Made by a program: the position numbers and the translations under genes
The notes under the pieces: model-generated
Seen by the model: the letters and a program-made list of their open reading frames with translations, nothing else
What the model was told of the DNA's origin: nothing
Database searches by the model: none
Part shown: piece after piece, positions 1 through 7,380 of the stretch
Numbering within the stretch: position 1 is the stretch's first letter
Layout: each line of letters opens with the position of its first letter
NCBI GenBank assembly: GCA_903849265.1
Contig: CAININ010000036.1
Coordinates: forward strand, 1-33,017
Length of the DNA: 33,017 bases
From: an uncultured Acidimicrobiaceae bacterium
GTDB lineage: Bacteria; Actinomycetota; Acidimicrobiia; Acidimicrobiales; RAAP-2
Direction: 5' to 3'

Positions 1-315
1 GAGCTCCGTCCGGACCAGCGCGACGACGAGTCGCTGCCGCCCTACTCCGTCCTCGACCCGGTGATGGCGGGCTATGTGGAGGCTGACCGCTCCCCTGACG
101 ACCTGGTGGCCGAGGGGTTCGATGCCGAGGCGGTCGCCCGGGTGGTGGGTCTTGTCGACCGTGCCGAGTACAAGCGGCGCCAGATGCCGCCGGGGGTCCG
201 GATATCCGGGAAGGCGTTCGGCAAGGATCGTCGGATGCCCATCACCAATCACTACCGGTCGGTCCGCACCGTCCCGGTGCCGCCGTCCGCCGGCGAGGCT
301 CCGACCGTTGTCTGA
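1..315 (+). CDS. nadE: Glutamine-dependent NAD+ synthetase, C-terminal fragment
   Basis: The 5' end lies outside the window; 104 codons remain in frame 1. The visible tail has the typical end of NadE synthetase domains: a PPYSVLDPV stretch, the DLVAEGFD helix, an AEYKRRQMPPGVRIS segment and the terminal DRRMPITNHYR motif. NadE converts deamido-NAD+ to NAD+ with ATP and glutamine-derived or free ammonia in the cytoplasm, the last step of NAD synthesis. The N-terminal glutaminase domain cannot be seen, so whether the enzyme uses glutamine is inferred from what is usual in actinobacteria. The stop overlaps the TTG start of the next gene by 8 nt, which suggests cotranscription. Confidence 0.9.
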   Translation, partial: ELRPDQRDDESLPPYSVLDPVMAGYVEADRSPDDLVAEGFDAEAVARVVGLVDRAEYKRRQMPPGVRISGKAFGKDRRMPITNHYRSVRTVPVPPSAGEAPTVV

Positions 316-1000
316 CCTCCCGACGGCCGACGCGCTGCTCGACACGGCCGCTGGCGAGCCGTGGCCGGCCATGCCCCTCGAACGTGCTGCTGCACTGGTG
401 GGTGAGTACCGCTGGATCGAGTCGGCCCTCTTCGCCATGCTCGGAACCTGGGTCTCAGACATGCCCATCGCCGGCGTGCAGGTGCACCTGGACAGTCAAA
501 GCATGCGCCACGCCTGGCACGCAGAGCTGTGGGGCGATCGTCTGCCGGTGCTGAACGGCGTCGATCCTGACGCTCTGACGAAGCCATCAGCGGCCACCGT
601 CGCCCTGTTCGCCGCACTTGACGGTGTCGAGCCCCCGACGGAGGGGCCTGGTTCGACATGGCCCCCGGCGGACCGCCCATCAGCCCCCCGCCCAGGGGCA
701 CTTCCCCGCCTGGCAGGGCTCTACCGGGTGGTGCTGCCCCGCCTGGTGACGTCCTACACGCGCCATCTGCGGGTCGTGGCGCCCGTGGCGGACGGCCCGC
801 TGCGCCGTGCCTTGAGACTCGTGCTCAACGACGAGGTCGAAGACTGGCTGGCAGGTGAGCGGCTGGTGCAGCGCTTGATGACCCGTCCCCATGATGTTGC
901 CGCGGCATACGAATTTCAACGCCATCTCGAGTCGGTGGCGGTGGCGGCCGGCGCCCACTCCGGCCTGGTCGACCTGCCCGGTTGGGTTCCGGCCGACTGA
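308..1000 (+). CDS. Hypothetical helical protein, possibly ferritin-like
   Basis: The ORF track opens this frame at 74, but its first part is a shadow of nadE. Protein-like sequence begins at TTG 308, overlapping the nadE stop by 8 nt, giving about 230 residues. It is soluble and mostly alpha-helical, with clusters that recall ferritin-like four-helix proteins: EYRWIES (about residues 33-39), SQSMRHAWHAELW (about 63-75) and LNDEVEDWLAGE near the C-terminus. The spacing of Glu/His is not a clean ExxH diiron motif, because a Gln sits where the first Glu might be, so the diiron assignment is only a suggestion. A Pro-rich linker near residues 115-135 separates two helical halves. The overlap implies translational coupling to nadE. 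Confidence 0.65.
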   Translation: MSDLPTADALLDTAAGEPWPAMPLERAAALVGEYRWIESALFAMLGTWVSDMPIAGVQVHLDSQSMRHAWHAELWGDRLPVLNGVDPDALTKPSAATVALFAALDGVEPPTEGPGSTWPPADRPSAPRPGALPRLAGLYRVVLPRLVTSYTRHLRVVAPVADGPLRRALRLVLNDEVEDWLAGERLVQRLMTRPHDVAAAYEFQRHLESVAVAAGAHSGLVDLPGWVPAD

Positions 1001-1177
1001 CCCGTCCAGAGGCATTCCAGCCGTGCGACGTTCGGGGGGCTTGACGCGTCCGGTAAACTACAGGGGCAGCGATCGTTGCGCCCGATTTCGCTCGACCGGC
1101 ACCGCCGTACCCCTGCTTCGCAGGGGGCCGGTCTACTGGTGGAGCGTCCCCACGCAGGTGGGAAACCGAAGGACCTG

Positions 1178-2122
1178 GTGATTTTGGCAAAGGAGCGGCT
1201 CGAGCGAGACGACGAGGACCTTGTTCGTCTGTATCTGACCGACATCGGCCAGTACCCCCTGCTGACCAAGGACGACGAAGTCCGGCTGGCCCAGGCCATC
1301 GAAGCGGGCCGCGAAGCGGACGCCCAGATGCAGGCCGCTCCCAAGGGACTGACCCCCGCCAAGAAGCGCGAACTCCGTCGCACCACGCTCCAGGGCGAGT
1401 CCGCCCAGCAGACCTTCGTCCAGTCGAACCTCCGTCTGGTCGTGTCGATCGCCAAGAAGTACCAGGCGTCCGGCCTTCCGCTGCTCGACCTCATCCAAGA
1501 GGGCAACCTGGGCCTGATGCACGCCGTCGAGAAGTTCGACTGGCGCAAGGGCTTCAAGTTCTCCACCTACGCCACCTGGTGGATCCGCCAGGCCATCACC
1601 CGCGGCATCGCCAACACGGGCCGGACCATCCGGCTCCCGGTGCACGCCGGTGACACGCTGGCCAGGGTCCAGAAGGCCCAGGCCCGGCTCGAGCTCAAGT
1701 ACGGCCGTCCGGCCACGCTGGCCGAGTTGGGTGCCGAGGTCGAGATGCCCGAGGACAAGCTGGTCGAAGCGCTCCGGTTCCGTGCCGAGCCGCTGTCGTT
1801 GTCCGAGCCGCTGCGCGAGGACGGGGACGCCGAACTCGGCGACGTCGTCGAGGACCGGTCGGCAGAGTCACCGTTCGAGGTTGCTGCCGTGTCGTTGCTC
1901 CCCGACGAGATCGGTCGCCTGCTGTCGCCGCTCGATGAGCGCGAGCGGGAGATCCTCCGGCTGCGCTTCGGCCTCGACCGGGGCGAGCCCCGTACCCTCG
2001 AGGAAGTGGGCGAGCACTTCAACCTGACCCGTGAGCGGATCCGCCAGATCGAAGCGCGGGCCATGTCGAAGCTGCGCCACCCATCGTCGGACACCGGCGC
2101 CCGCGACCTCCTGACCGTCTAG
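1178..2122 (+). CDS. RNA polymerase sigma-70 factor, RpoD/SigA family
   Basis: Directs core RNA polymerase to promoters. Start chosen at GTG 1178 because GAAGGA (1168-1173) lies 4 nt upstream and the peptide before it does not resemble the family; this gives 314 residues. Region 1.2 is DLVRLYLTDIGQYPLLT. Region 2 runs from FVQSNLRLVVSIAKKY through DLIQEGNLGLMHAVEKFD and the -10-recognition helix FSTYATWWIRQAITR. Region 3 follows, and region 4 has EREREILRLRFGL with the helix-turn-helix TLEEVGEHFNLTRERIRQIE. There is no region 1.1, so it could be a short housekeeping sigma or a group 2 (SigB/HrdD-like) factor; sequence alone does not decide. A leader of about 120 nt precedes the start. Confidence 0.93.
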   Translation: MILAKERLERDDEDLVRLYLTDIGQYPLLTKDDEVRLAQAIEAGREADAQMQAAPKGLTPAKKRELRRTTLQGESAQQTFVQSNLRLVVSIAKKYQASGLPLLDLIQEGNLGLMHAVEKFDWRKGFKFSTYATWWIRQAITRGIANTGRTIRLPVHAGDTLARVQKAQARLELKYGRPATLAELGAEVEMPEDKLVEALRFRAEPLSLSEPLREDGDAELGDVVEDRSAESPFEVAAVSLLPDEIGRLLSPLDEREREILRLRFGLDRGEPRTLEEVGEHFNLTRERIRQIEARAMSKLRHPSSDTGARDLLTV

Positions 2123-2145
2123 GGAGCCCAGTCGCCGCCTGGGTT

Positions 2146-2161
2146 GCGGCCCTGGGGCCGC
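2146..2161 (+). terminator. GC-rich hairpin after the sigma-factor gene
   Basis: GCGGCC and GGCCGC form a 6-bp stem with a CTGG loop about 24 nt past the stop. There is no T-tract, as is common for actinobacterial terminators, so function is plausible but unproven. Confidence 0.4.
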
Positions 2162-2204
2162 CCGAGGGCTGTGGGGCGCTGGACCACAGGTGACGCAGAG
2201 TGGG

Positions 2205-2210
2205 TATGCT
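2205..2210 (+). promoter_or_regulatory. Putative -10 element for the 24-aa ORF
   Basis: TATGCT lies 8 nt before the ATG at 2219, a distance that would place the transcription start at or next to the start codon. No convincing -35 is visible at 17 bp. Confidence 0.4.
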
Positions 2211-2218
2211 CTACATCC

Positions 2219-2293
2219 ATGAAGAAGCTCGTGATCCTCATCGTCATCATCGCACTCGGCGCCGTCGCCGCTCAGCGCCTCCGCGCTTCCTGA
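2219..2293 (+). CDS. 24-residue single-TM membrane microprotein
   Basis: This ORF is too short for the ORF track. It starts at ATG 2219, ends at TGA 2291-2293 and reads MKKLVILIVIIALGAVAAQR followed by LRAS. Two N-terminal lysines, a hydrophobic helix of about 15 residues and a basic C-terminal end make it a credible single-pass membrane peptide. No ribosome-binding site is visible, but a TATGCT box 8 nt upstream would give a nearly leaderless transcript. It stands alone between the sigma-factor gene and a hairpin at 2326. Its function is unknown. Support is the membrane-peptide composition and the promoter spacing; chance cannot be excluded for so short a frame. Confidence 0.55.
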   Translation: MKKLVILIVIIALGAVAAQRLRAS

Positions 2294-2325
2294 GCGCTCC
2301 TCGTTCTGACGCCCGGTAGGTTGCT

Positions 2326-2342
2326 CAGCCGCGCAGCGGCTG
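2326..2342. terminator. Hairpin between convergent genes
   Basis: CAGCCGC and GCGGCTG form a perfect 7-bp stem with a GCA loop. A second dyad with a CGTCGA stem follows near 2353-2369. They lie between the plus-strand microprotein ORF and the end of the minus-strand HAD gene, and could end transcription from either side. No T-run is present. Confidence 0.4.
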
Positions 2343-2422
2343 GGTGGCGCCGTCGATTCCGTCGACGGGCTGCGCTGGTCTGATCAGGCAGGTCCGAGGA
2401 TGTCTTCGGTCCTTGCGTCCGT

Positions 2423-3211
2423 TCAGATGTGCGTGCGGCGAGCCATACGCCAGGCGACTAACGCACCGGCCGTGGCCACTGCGGTCACCCCTGCAGCGGT
2501 GGCAGTGACCGTCATGCTGGGTGCGCTCACCCGGTCGCGTAGACGGACCGGCTTGGTGAACTGCATGACCTCCCATTCGCGCTCACGCGCCACCTTGGCC
2601 AGGACGCGGTCGGGGTTGACGGCCACCGGGTGCCCCACCGCCTCCAACATGGGCAGGTCGGTGTAGGAGTCGGAGTAGGCGGAAGACTCGGCGAGATCGA
2701 TCCCCTCGGTATCGGCCAGCGCCCGCATGGCTTCGGCCTTGAACGGACCGTACGCGTAGAACTCCATCTCGCCGGCGTATCGGCCGTCGTCGTCGACGAC
2801 GGCTCGGGTGGCGATGCAACCGTCGACCCCGAGGTGTTCGGCGAGCGGCTGGACGATCTCCTCAGGTGACGCCGAGACCAGGTAGACCTTGTGGCCCGCG
2901 GCCCGGTGGGCCTCGATCAGGTCGAGGGCCTCGGCGTAGATGATCGGCTCGACCGTCTCCTCGAGGGCCTCGCGGACGATCTCCCGGATCAGCTCGCGGT
3001 CCCACCCTTTGGTCAGAGCAAGCATCGACTCACGGACCCTGGCCAGCTTCTGCTCGCTGGCTCCAAGGTGGAGATAGATGATCTGGGAGACCACCGCACG
3101 GGCGATCAGGCGCCGGTTGATGAGCCCGCCCCGGTAGAACGGGCGCCCGAATGCGGCGATCGACGCCTTGGCGATGACTGTCTTGTCGAGATCGAAGAAC
3201 GCGGCCTTCAT
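2423..3211 (-). CDS. HAD-superfamily subfamily IB phosphatase (SerB-like)
   Basis: Cytoplasmic or membrane-anchored phosphohydrolase of 262 residues. HAD motif I is FFDLDKTVI (residues 5-13, with the two catalytic Asp), motif II is VSAS (around 115), motif III is the Lys in GPFKAEAM, and motif IV is SDSYTDLPML. The cap insert and the FYRGG segment fit the HAD-IB group (TIGR01490-like), whose members are often near SerB and have unknown or small phospho-substrates. A hydrophobic C-terminal stretch (VTATAAGVTAVATAGALVAW) may anchor it. The ATG lies 5 nt after the stop of the upstream trkA-like gene, so the three minus-strand genes form one operon. The substrate cannot be named from sequence. 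Confidence 0.85.
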   Translation of the reverse strand: MKAAFFDLDKTVIAKASIAAFGRPFYRGGLINRRLIARAVVSQIIYLHLGASEQKLARVRESMLALTKGWDRELIREIVREALEETVEPIIYAEALDLIEAHRAAGHKVYLVSASPEEIVQPLAEHLGVDGCIATRAVVDDDGRYAGEMEFYAYGPFKAEAMRALADTEGIDLAESSAYSDSYTDLPMLEAVGHPVAVNPDRVLAKVAREREWEVMQFTKPVRLRDRVSAPSMTVTATAAGVTAVATAGALVAWRMARRTHI

Positions 3212-3216
3212 GGTGG

Positions 3217-3879
3217 TCAGGGCCCTACGAGCAGGCGCTGTACCTCATCCTCGGCATTGGCCGTGATCAACACCAGCACCTCGTCACCGGCTGCCAGCCG
3301 CGTATCGCCTCGGGGGACGATGAGGTGGTCGGAGCGGACTACGGCCACGACGGTGGCGTCCCGGGGGACACCGAGTTCGGCGATGGTGACGCCGTCTGCC
3401 GGTGAGTCCTCGGCCAGCGTGACCTCCACCAGGTGGGCCGTCCCGCCCTCGAAGTGCAGAAGTCGGACGAGGCTGCCCACGGACACCGCTTCTTCGACCA
3501 GCGCGGTGAGCAGCTGCGGAGTCGATACGGAAACGTCCACGCCCCAGGTCTCGGTGAACAGCCACTGGTTCTTCGGATGGTTGACCCGGGCCACGACCCG
3601 AGGGACGGCGAACTCCTGCTTGGCCAGGAGCGACACGACCAAGTTGTCCTCGTCGTCGCCGGTGGCAGCCACCACCACGTCGACTGTGGCCAGGCCTGCC
3701 GCGTCGAGCGAGGCCACCTCGCAGGCGTCGGCGACCACCCAGGTCACGTCGAGATCGCCTCGTTGGCGGGCCACGACGTCGGGATCCTGCTCGATCAGAA
3801 GCACTTCGTGGCCTGCTGCATGCAGGTCTCCAGCGATGGCGACCCCCACACTTCCGGCACCGGCTATGGCTACCTTCAT
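3217..3879 (-). CDS. TrkA/RCK potassium-channel regulatory protein (second of pair)
   Basis: 220-residue cytoplasmic gating subunit. An N-terminal RCK/TrkA-N Rossmann fold begins at MKVAIAGAGSVG (GxGxxG at residues 7-12), followed by an acidic end of beta-2 (LLIEQD) that binds nucleotide. A C-terminal TrkA-C domain begins at about residue 135 (LVEVTLAEDSPADGVTIAELG) and ends with GDEVLVLI. Such proteins bind NAD(H) or nucleotides and control K+ transporters. Its ATG overlaps the stop of the preceding trkA-like gene by 4 nt, so the two are translationally coupled. In mycobacteria the equivalent pair is known as CeoB/CeoC, next to an APC permease; the same grouping is seen here. Confidence 0.9.
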   Translation of the reverse strand: MKVAIAGAGSVGVAIAGDLHAAGHEVLLIEQDPDVVARQRGDLDVTWVVADACEVASLDAAGLATVDVVVAATGDDEDNLVVSLLAKQEFAVPRVVARVNHPKNQWLFTETWGVDVSVSTPQLLTALVEEAVSVGSLVRLLHFEGGTAHLVEVTLAEDSPADGVTIAELGVPRDATVVAVVRSDHLIVPRGDTRLAAGDEVLVLITANAEDEVQRLLVGP

Positions 3880-4562
3880 GCGAGCTCCCCGTGGGTGGTC
3901 GTGGTGGAGCCCATCAGCCGCTCCTGGAACTTGGTGAGGGCTCCATCGGTCACCATGAGGTGAAGGACGTCGCCGTCCTGGCCGACGAGATCAGTGAAGT
4001 CGAGTCGGACGACCCCCGCCCTGGTGACCGACACGAGGGTGACCTCGCCCGGCACGTTCAGGTCGGCCAGCCGCTTTCCGGCCCAGCGCTCGGGCAGGTG
4101 GCGCTCGATGAGCGAGATGCGTCCGGTCGGGTCTGACCACTCGCTCTCGAGGTCGTTCGGCAGGAGTCGGTGACGCACCTGGTCGATCGTCCACGAGACG
4201 GTGGCCACGGTCGAGATCCCGAGCCGGAGGTAGATCTGCGCCCGCCGGGGGTCGTAGATGCGGGCCACCACGTTGGGGATCCCGTACGACTCGCGGGCGA
4301 TCCGTGCCGTGAGGATGTTGGAGTTGTCGCCGCTGGTCACAGCGGCAAGTGCCGTGGCGTCATTGGCCCGGGCCGATTCGAGGTCGTCGCGGTCGAACCC
4401 GGAACCCACGATCGTCGCCCCGGGCCAATCGGGCGGGAGGCGACGGAAGGCCTTGGCGTTCCGGTCGATGATGGCCACCGAATGGCCTTGTCCAACGAGC
4501 TCGACGCCTAGGCCGGAGCCGACCCGGCCGCAGCCGACGATGATGATGTGCACGGCCACCAT
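3876..4562 (-). CDS. TrkA/RCK potassium-channel regulatory protein (first of pair)
   Basis: First gene of the minus-strand operon. The ORF track begins at a TTG at 4589, but the family's fold begins right at MVAVHIIIVGCGRVG, so ATG 4562 is preferred (228 residues). The GxGxxG nucleotide site is at residues 10-15 and is followed by VAIIDRN, with the Asp expected to bind the ribose. TrkA-C covers roughly residues 140-215 (RWAGKRLADLNVPGEVTLVSVTR). It probably pairs with the next TrkA protein to gate a K+ transporter, most simply the divergent APC permease at 4678. A GGAGG lies 15 nt before ATG 4562, rather far, so the exact start is not certain. Confidence 0.88.
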   Translation of the reverse strand: MVAVHIIIVGCGRVGSGLGVELVGQGHSVAIIDRNAKAFRRLPPDWPGATIVGSGFDRDDLESARANDATALAAVTSGDNSNILTARIARESYGIPNVVARIYDPRRAQIYLRLGISTVATVSWTIDQVRHRLLPNDLESEWSDPTGRISLIERHLPERWAGKRLADLNVPGEVTLVSVTRAGVVRLDFTDLVGQDGDVLHLMVTDGALTKFQERLMGSTTTTHGELA

Positions 4563-4617
4563 GCAACTCGCTTCGCCCCTCCGGCACAACTCATAGCGTC
4601 CGAACGTGGATTACCGG

Positions 4618-4637
4618 CGCTCAAACGGAGCGTTTTT
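4618..4637 (+). other. Small hairpin followed by T5 in the divergent intergenic region
   Basis: CGCTC-AAACG-GAGCG forms a 5-bp stem and is followed directly by TTTTT, a miniature intrinsic-terminator shape. It lies between divergent genes, so on the plus strand it has no upstream gene to end. It may block antisense reading out of the trkA region, or be chance. Confidence 0.3.
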
Positions 4638-4643
4638 CCACGC

Positions 4644-4671
4644 ATGACATCCAGGTGGAGCGTGGTCTAAT
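4644..4671 (+). promoter_or_regulatory. Putative promoter of the APC permease, leaderless
   Basis: ATGACA (4644-4649), a 16-bp spacer and TCTAAT (4666-4671) are followed by 6 nt and then ATG 4678. This spacing puts the predicted transcription start on the A of the start codon. No Shine-Dalgarno sequence is present, in keeping with a leaderless mRNA. Confidence 0.5.
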
Positions 4672-4677
4672 GGTGAG

Positions 4678-7152
4678 ATGGAGTCCCAGGTGAGTGCCGA
4701 CGGCGAGTCCGCCGCGGGCGTCGGCGCCGTCGGTGGAGTGCCGGAAGGACCCCGCCGCCCCTTAGCCCCGCCTCGCCGCCCGTCGGCTTCCACTGTGGTC
4801 AAGGTCGATCTGCCGGAATCCCTCCGGTACCGAATGAAGAACGCACTGCTCGGCCCGCCGCTGGTGAACGAAAAGCTGGGTGACGAACGGCTGGGACGCC
4901 CGTCCGCACTCGGCGTGCTCGCCCCTGACTGCATCTCCTCTTCGGCCTACGGCACCGAACAGATGCTCACCGTGCTCATCCCGTTCTTCGGTCTGGCCGG
5001 TTTCGTGCTCGTTGTGCCGATCACCATGGCCATCCTCGGCGTGCTGTTCTTCGTCACGCTGTCCTACCTCGACGTCATCGCCTTCTACACCAAGGCCGGT
5101 GGCGCCTATGTCGTGGCCCGAGAGAACTTCGGACCGAAGATCGCCCAGATCGCGGCGGTAGCACTGCTCATCGACTACACGGTGACCGTGGCTGTCCAGA
5201 CCGCCGCTGGTACCGCCGCGCTCACCAGCGCCCTCCCCACGTTGCTGCCGTACACGGTGCCGATCACGGTCGGGGTCATCCTGCTGCTCTTGTACGGCAA
5301 CCTCCGAGGGATCAAGGAGGCCGGCAAGTTCTTCGCCTTCCCGACCTACTTCTTCATCGGAAGCCTCGGCTTGATCGTCCTCATCGGGTATGCGAAGAAG
5401 ATCATGGGGACGTTGGCCGTACACGGCATCCCGGTCCACTCGGCCTCCAACCCCACGGTGCCGATCGGGGGGCATGGGTCCGGGCTCCTCTACGGGGCGG
5501 CCTTCATCATCTTGCTCAAGTCGTTCGCCAACGGCGGCTCCTCGCTCACCGGACTCGAAGCAATCTCCAACGGGGTGGGCGCCTTTCGCGAGCCGACGAG
5601 CAGGAACGCCCGCCAGACCCTGGTCATCATGTCGAGCGTCCTCGCCTTCTTGGTCCTCGGGGTCACGCTCATCGCGCATTGGACCCATGCGATCCCCTAC
5701 GTGTCGGGTTCGCCCACGGTGGTATCCCAAGAGGTCCAGTACGTGCTGGGCACTGGGCCATTCGGCAAGGTGTTCTTCTACGTCGTGCAGCTGGCGACGA
5801 TGCTCATCCTCTACACCGGCGGCAACACAAGCTTCAACGGGTTCCCCTTCCTGGCCAACTTCGTGGCCGAGGACGCCTACCTTCCCAAGCAGCTGACGCG
5901 TCGCGGCCACCGGCTGGCCTTCTCCAACGGCATCATCGTGCTCACGATCGTGGCCCTGGTGCTGATCATCGCCACCGGCGCGCAGCTGTCCTCGCTGGTG
6001 GCGCTCTACGCCATCGGGGTGTTCACCGGCTTCGCCATGGCCGGGGCCGGGATGATCAAGCACCACTTCGACGCCCGTGGACCGAAGTGGCGCCGCGGCG
6101 TTGTCGTCAACGCCATCTCGGCATTCTTGACCGCACTGATCGTCCTCATCTTCGCCACGGTCAAGTTCACCGAGGGCGCCTGGGTGGTCGTGATCATCGG
6201 CCCGATCATGTACTTCGGACTTGTTCGGCTCCATCGTCAGTACGTCGAAGAAGATGAGCAGCTCGAGGAGGGCGCCGCCGAGGCGGCCGAGGCCCCGGTG
6301 CTCAGCCGCCACGCCGTCGTCGTCCTGGTCGACCGGCTCGACATGGCGACAGCCCGTGCCCTCCAGTACGCCCGCACTCTGCACCCGGACGATCTGCGCG
6401 CCATCCACTTCGCACTCGACCCCCAGGAATCGGAGCAGCTCGAGGAAGAGTGGCGACGTCTGGGCTTGTCCGACCTGCCGCTCGACATCCAAGAGTGCGA
6501 GGACCGCCGCCTTACCCGGGCTGCACTCGAGCTGGCGGCGGAAACGGTCGCCGACCGAAAGACCGAGCTGACCATCCTCTTGCCACGTCGGATCTTCGCT
6601 TCGGGGTGGCAGCGGGTGCTACACGACAACACTGCGGACCACATCGCCTCGGCCGTCGGCCACCTCGAGCACGTCAACGCCACCGTCGTCCCTTATCAGC
6701 TCGAGGGGGGCTGGTGGTCGAACCGGCGCGAGTGGCGACGCAAGACCGAGGAGGCCAGCTTGCCGTCGCCGGGAGCGCGGGCAGCGGACAAGGCGGCCGA
6801 TCGGGAGCGGGCGGCCCGAGCTCTGTCCCATCGCGAGGCCTTCGGCGAACGCGCCCGCGGCACCATTCCGATCGCAGACGCCGAGTGGCGGAACCGGGTG
6901 CGGGTGGCCGGACGGGTGCGTTCGGTTCGGGTCCAGCCCCGTGCCGGAACGTCCAACCTCGAGTGCCTCCTGGCAGACGACAGCGGGCAGCTCCTGCTCG
7001 TGTTCCAGGGACGCCGCCGGATCCCCGGAATCCAGCCCGGGGCACGCCTCGTGGTCGAGGGGATGGTGGGCGACTGGGCCCGTCGCCAGGCCATCCTCAA
7101 CCCCGATTACGAGCTCATCGCCGGGCCGGACGCCACCGTCGAGCCTGTCTGA
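4678..7152 (+). CDS. APC-superfamily permease, KimA-like K+ uptake candidate, with C-terminal OB-fold
   Basis: 824 residues. After a cytosolic N-terminus, residues about 80-530 hold some 12 membrane helices of the APC fold. The first helix carries CISSSAYGTEQMLTVLIP, like the SSxAYxTEexLxVL signature of the KimA (YdaO) potassium-proton symporter group. A cytosolic domain follows (about 545-680; HAVVVLVDRLDMATARAL and later beta/alpha elements), resembling the KimA C-terminal domain. Residues about 717-820 look like a separate OB-fold (VRVAGRVRSVRVQPRAGTSNLECLLADDSGQLLLVFQGRR). In mycobacteria an OB-fold protein is, from memory, a separate gene near the permease and CeoB/CeoC; here it is fused. 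Divergent trkA genes support K+ transport, although amino-acid transport remains possible. Confidence 0.85.
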   Translation: MESQVSADGESAAGVGAVGGVPEGPRRPLAPPRRPSASTVVKVDLPESLRYRMKNALLGPPLVNEKLGDERLGRPSALGVLAPDCISSSAYGTEQMLTVLIPFFGLAGFVLVVPITMAILGVLFFVTLSYLDVIAFYTKAGGAYVVARENFGPKIAQIAAVALLIDYTVTVAVQTAAGTAALTSALPTLLPYTVPITVGVILLLLYGNLRGIKEAGKFFAFPTYFFIGSLGLIVLIGYAKKIMGTLAVHGIPVHSASNPTVPIGGHGSGLLYGAAFIILLKSFANGGSSLTGLEAISNGVGAFREPTSRNARQTLVIMSSVLAFLVLGVTLIAHWTHAIPYVSGSPTVVSQEVQYVLGTGPFGKVFFYVVQLATMLILYTGGNTSFNGFPFLANFVAEDAYLPKQLTRRGHRLAFSNGIIVLTIVALVLIIATGAQLSSLVALYAIGVFTGFAMAGAGMIKHHFDARGPKWRRGVVVNAISAFLTALIVLIFATVKFTEGAWVVVIIGPIMYFGLVRLHRQYVEEDEQLEEGAAEAAEAPVLSRHAVVVLVDRLDMATARALQYARTLHPDDLRAIHFALDPQESEQLEEEWRRLGLSDLPLDIQECEDRRLTRAALELAAETVADRKTELTILLPRRIFASGWQRVLHDNTADHIASAVGHLEHVNATVVPYQLEGGWWSNRREWRRKTEEASLPSPGARAADKAADRERAARALSHREAFGERARGTIPIADAEWRNRVRVAGRVRSVRVQPRAGTSNLECLLADDSGQLLLVFQGRRRIPGIQPGARLVVEGMVGDWARRQAILNPDYELIAGPDATVEPV

Positions 7153-7175
7153 GAGCGATCTGCACGGGGTGATCC

Positions 7176-7204
7176 TTGCTCCGGACCCCGGTTGTCGGTA
7201 TGTT
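7176..7204 (+). promoter_or_regulatory. Putative hppA promoter
   Basis: The 228-bp gap between the permease and hppA contains TTGCTC (7176-7181), a 17-bp spacer and TATGTT (7199-7204). This would leave a leader of about 170 nt. The leader holds a GC-rich imperfect hairpin near 7234-7251; I recognise no riboswitch. Confidence 0.35.
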
Positions 7205-7380
7205 CTCCCCGATTGCCGGTTATGGCGCGCCTTGGTGCGGGCCCCGGCACCCGGCCGATGGCGGCCGTGATTTCGCGTGGGGGGGACCCGTGCCCTTTTG
7301 TCTGACGCGAGGTGACGTAGCCGTGGGTGTCGGGTAGCGATCGCCAGTACTCGCGCAGGACACCGAAGGGAGCCACACCG

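Noticed and set aside
1041-1059. TTGACG and TAAACT upstream of the sigma-factor gene as a promoter pair
   Set aside because: Only 7 bp separate them. TAAACT alone could be a -10 box, but no -35 fits at 16-18 bp.
4762-6492. 576-aa ORF on the minus strand
   Set aside because: Antisense shadow of the permease; composition is Asp/Glu/His/Arg-rich as expected for the opposite strand of a high-GC membrane protein gene.
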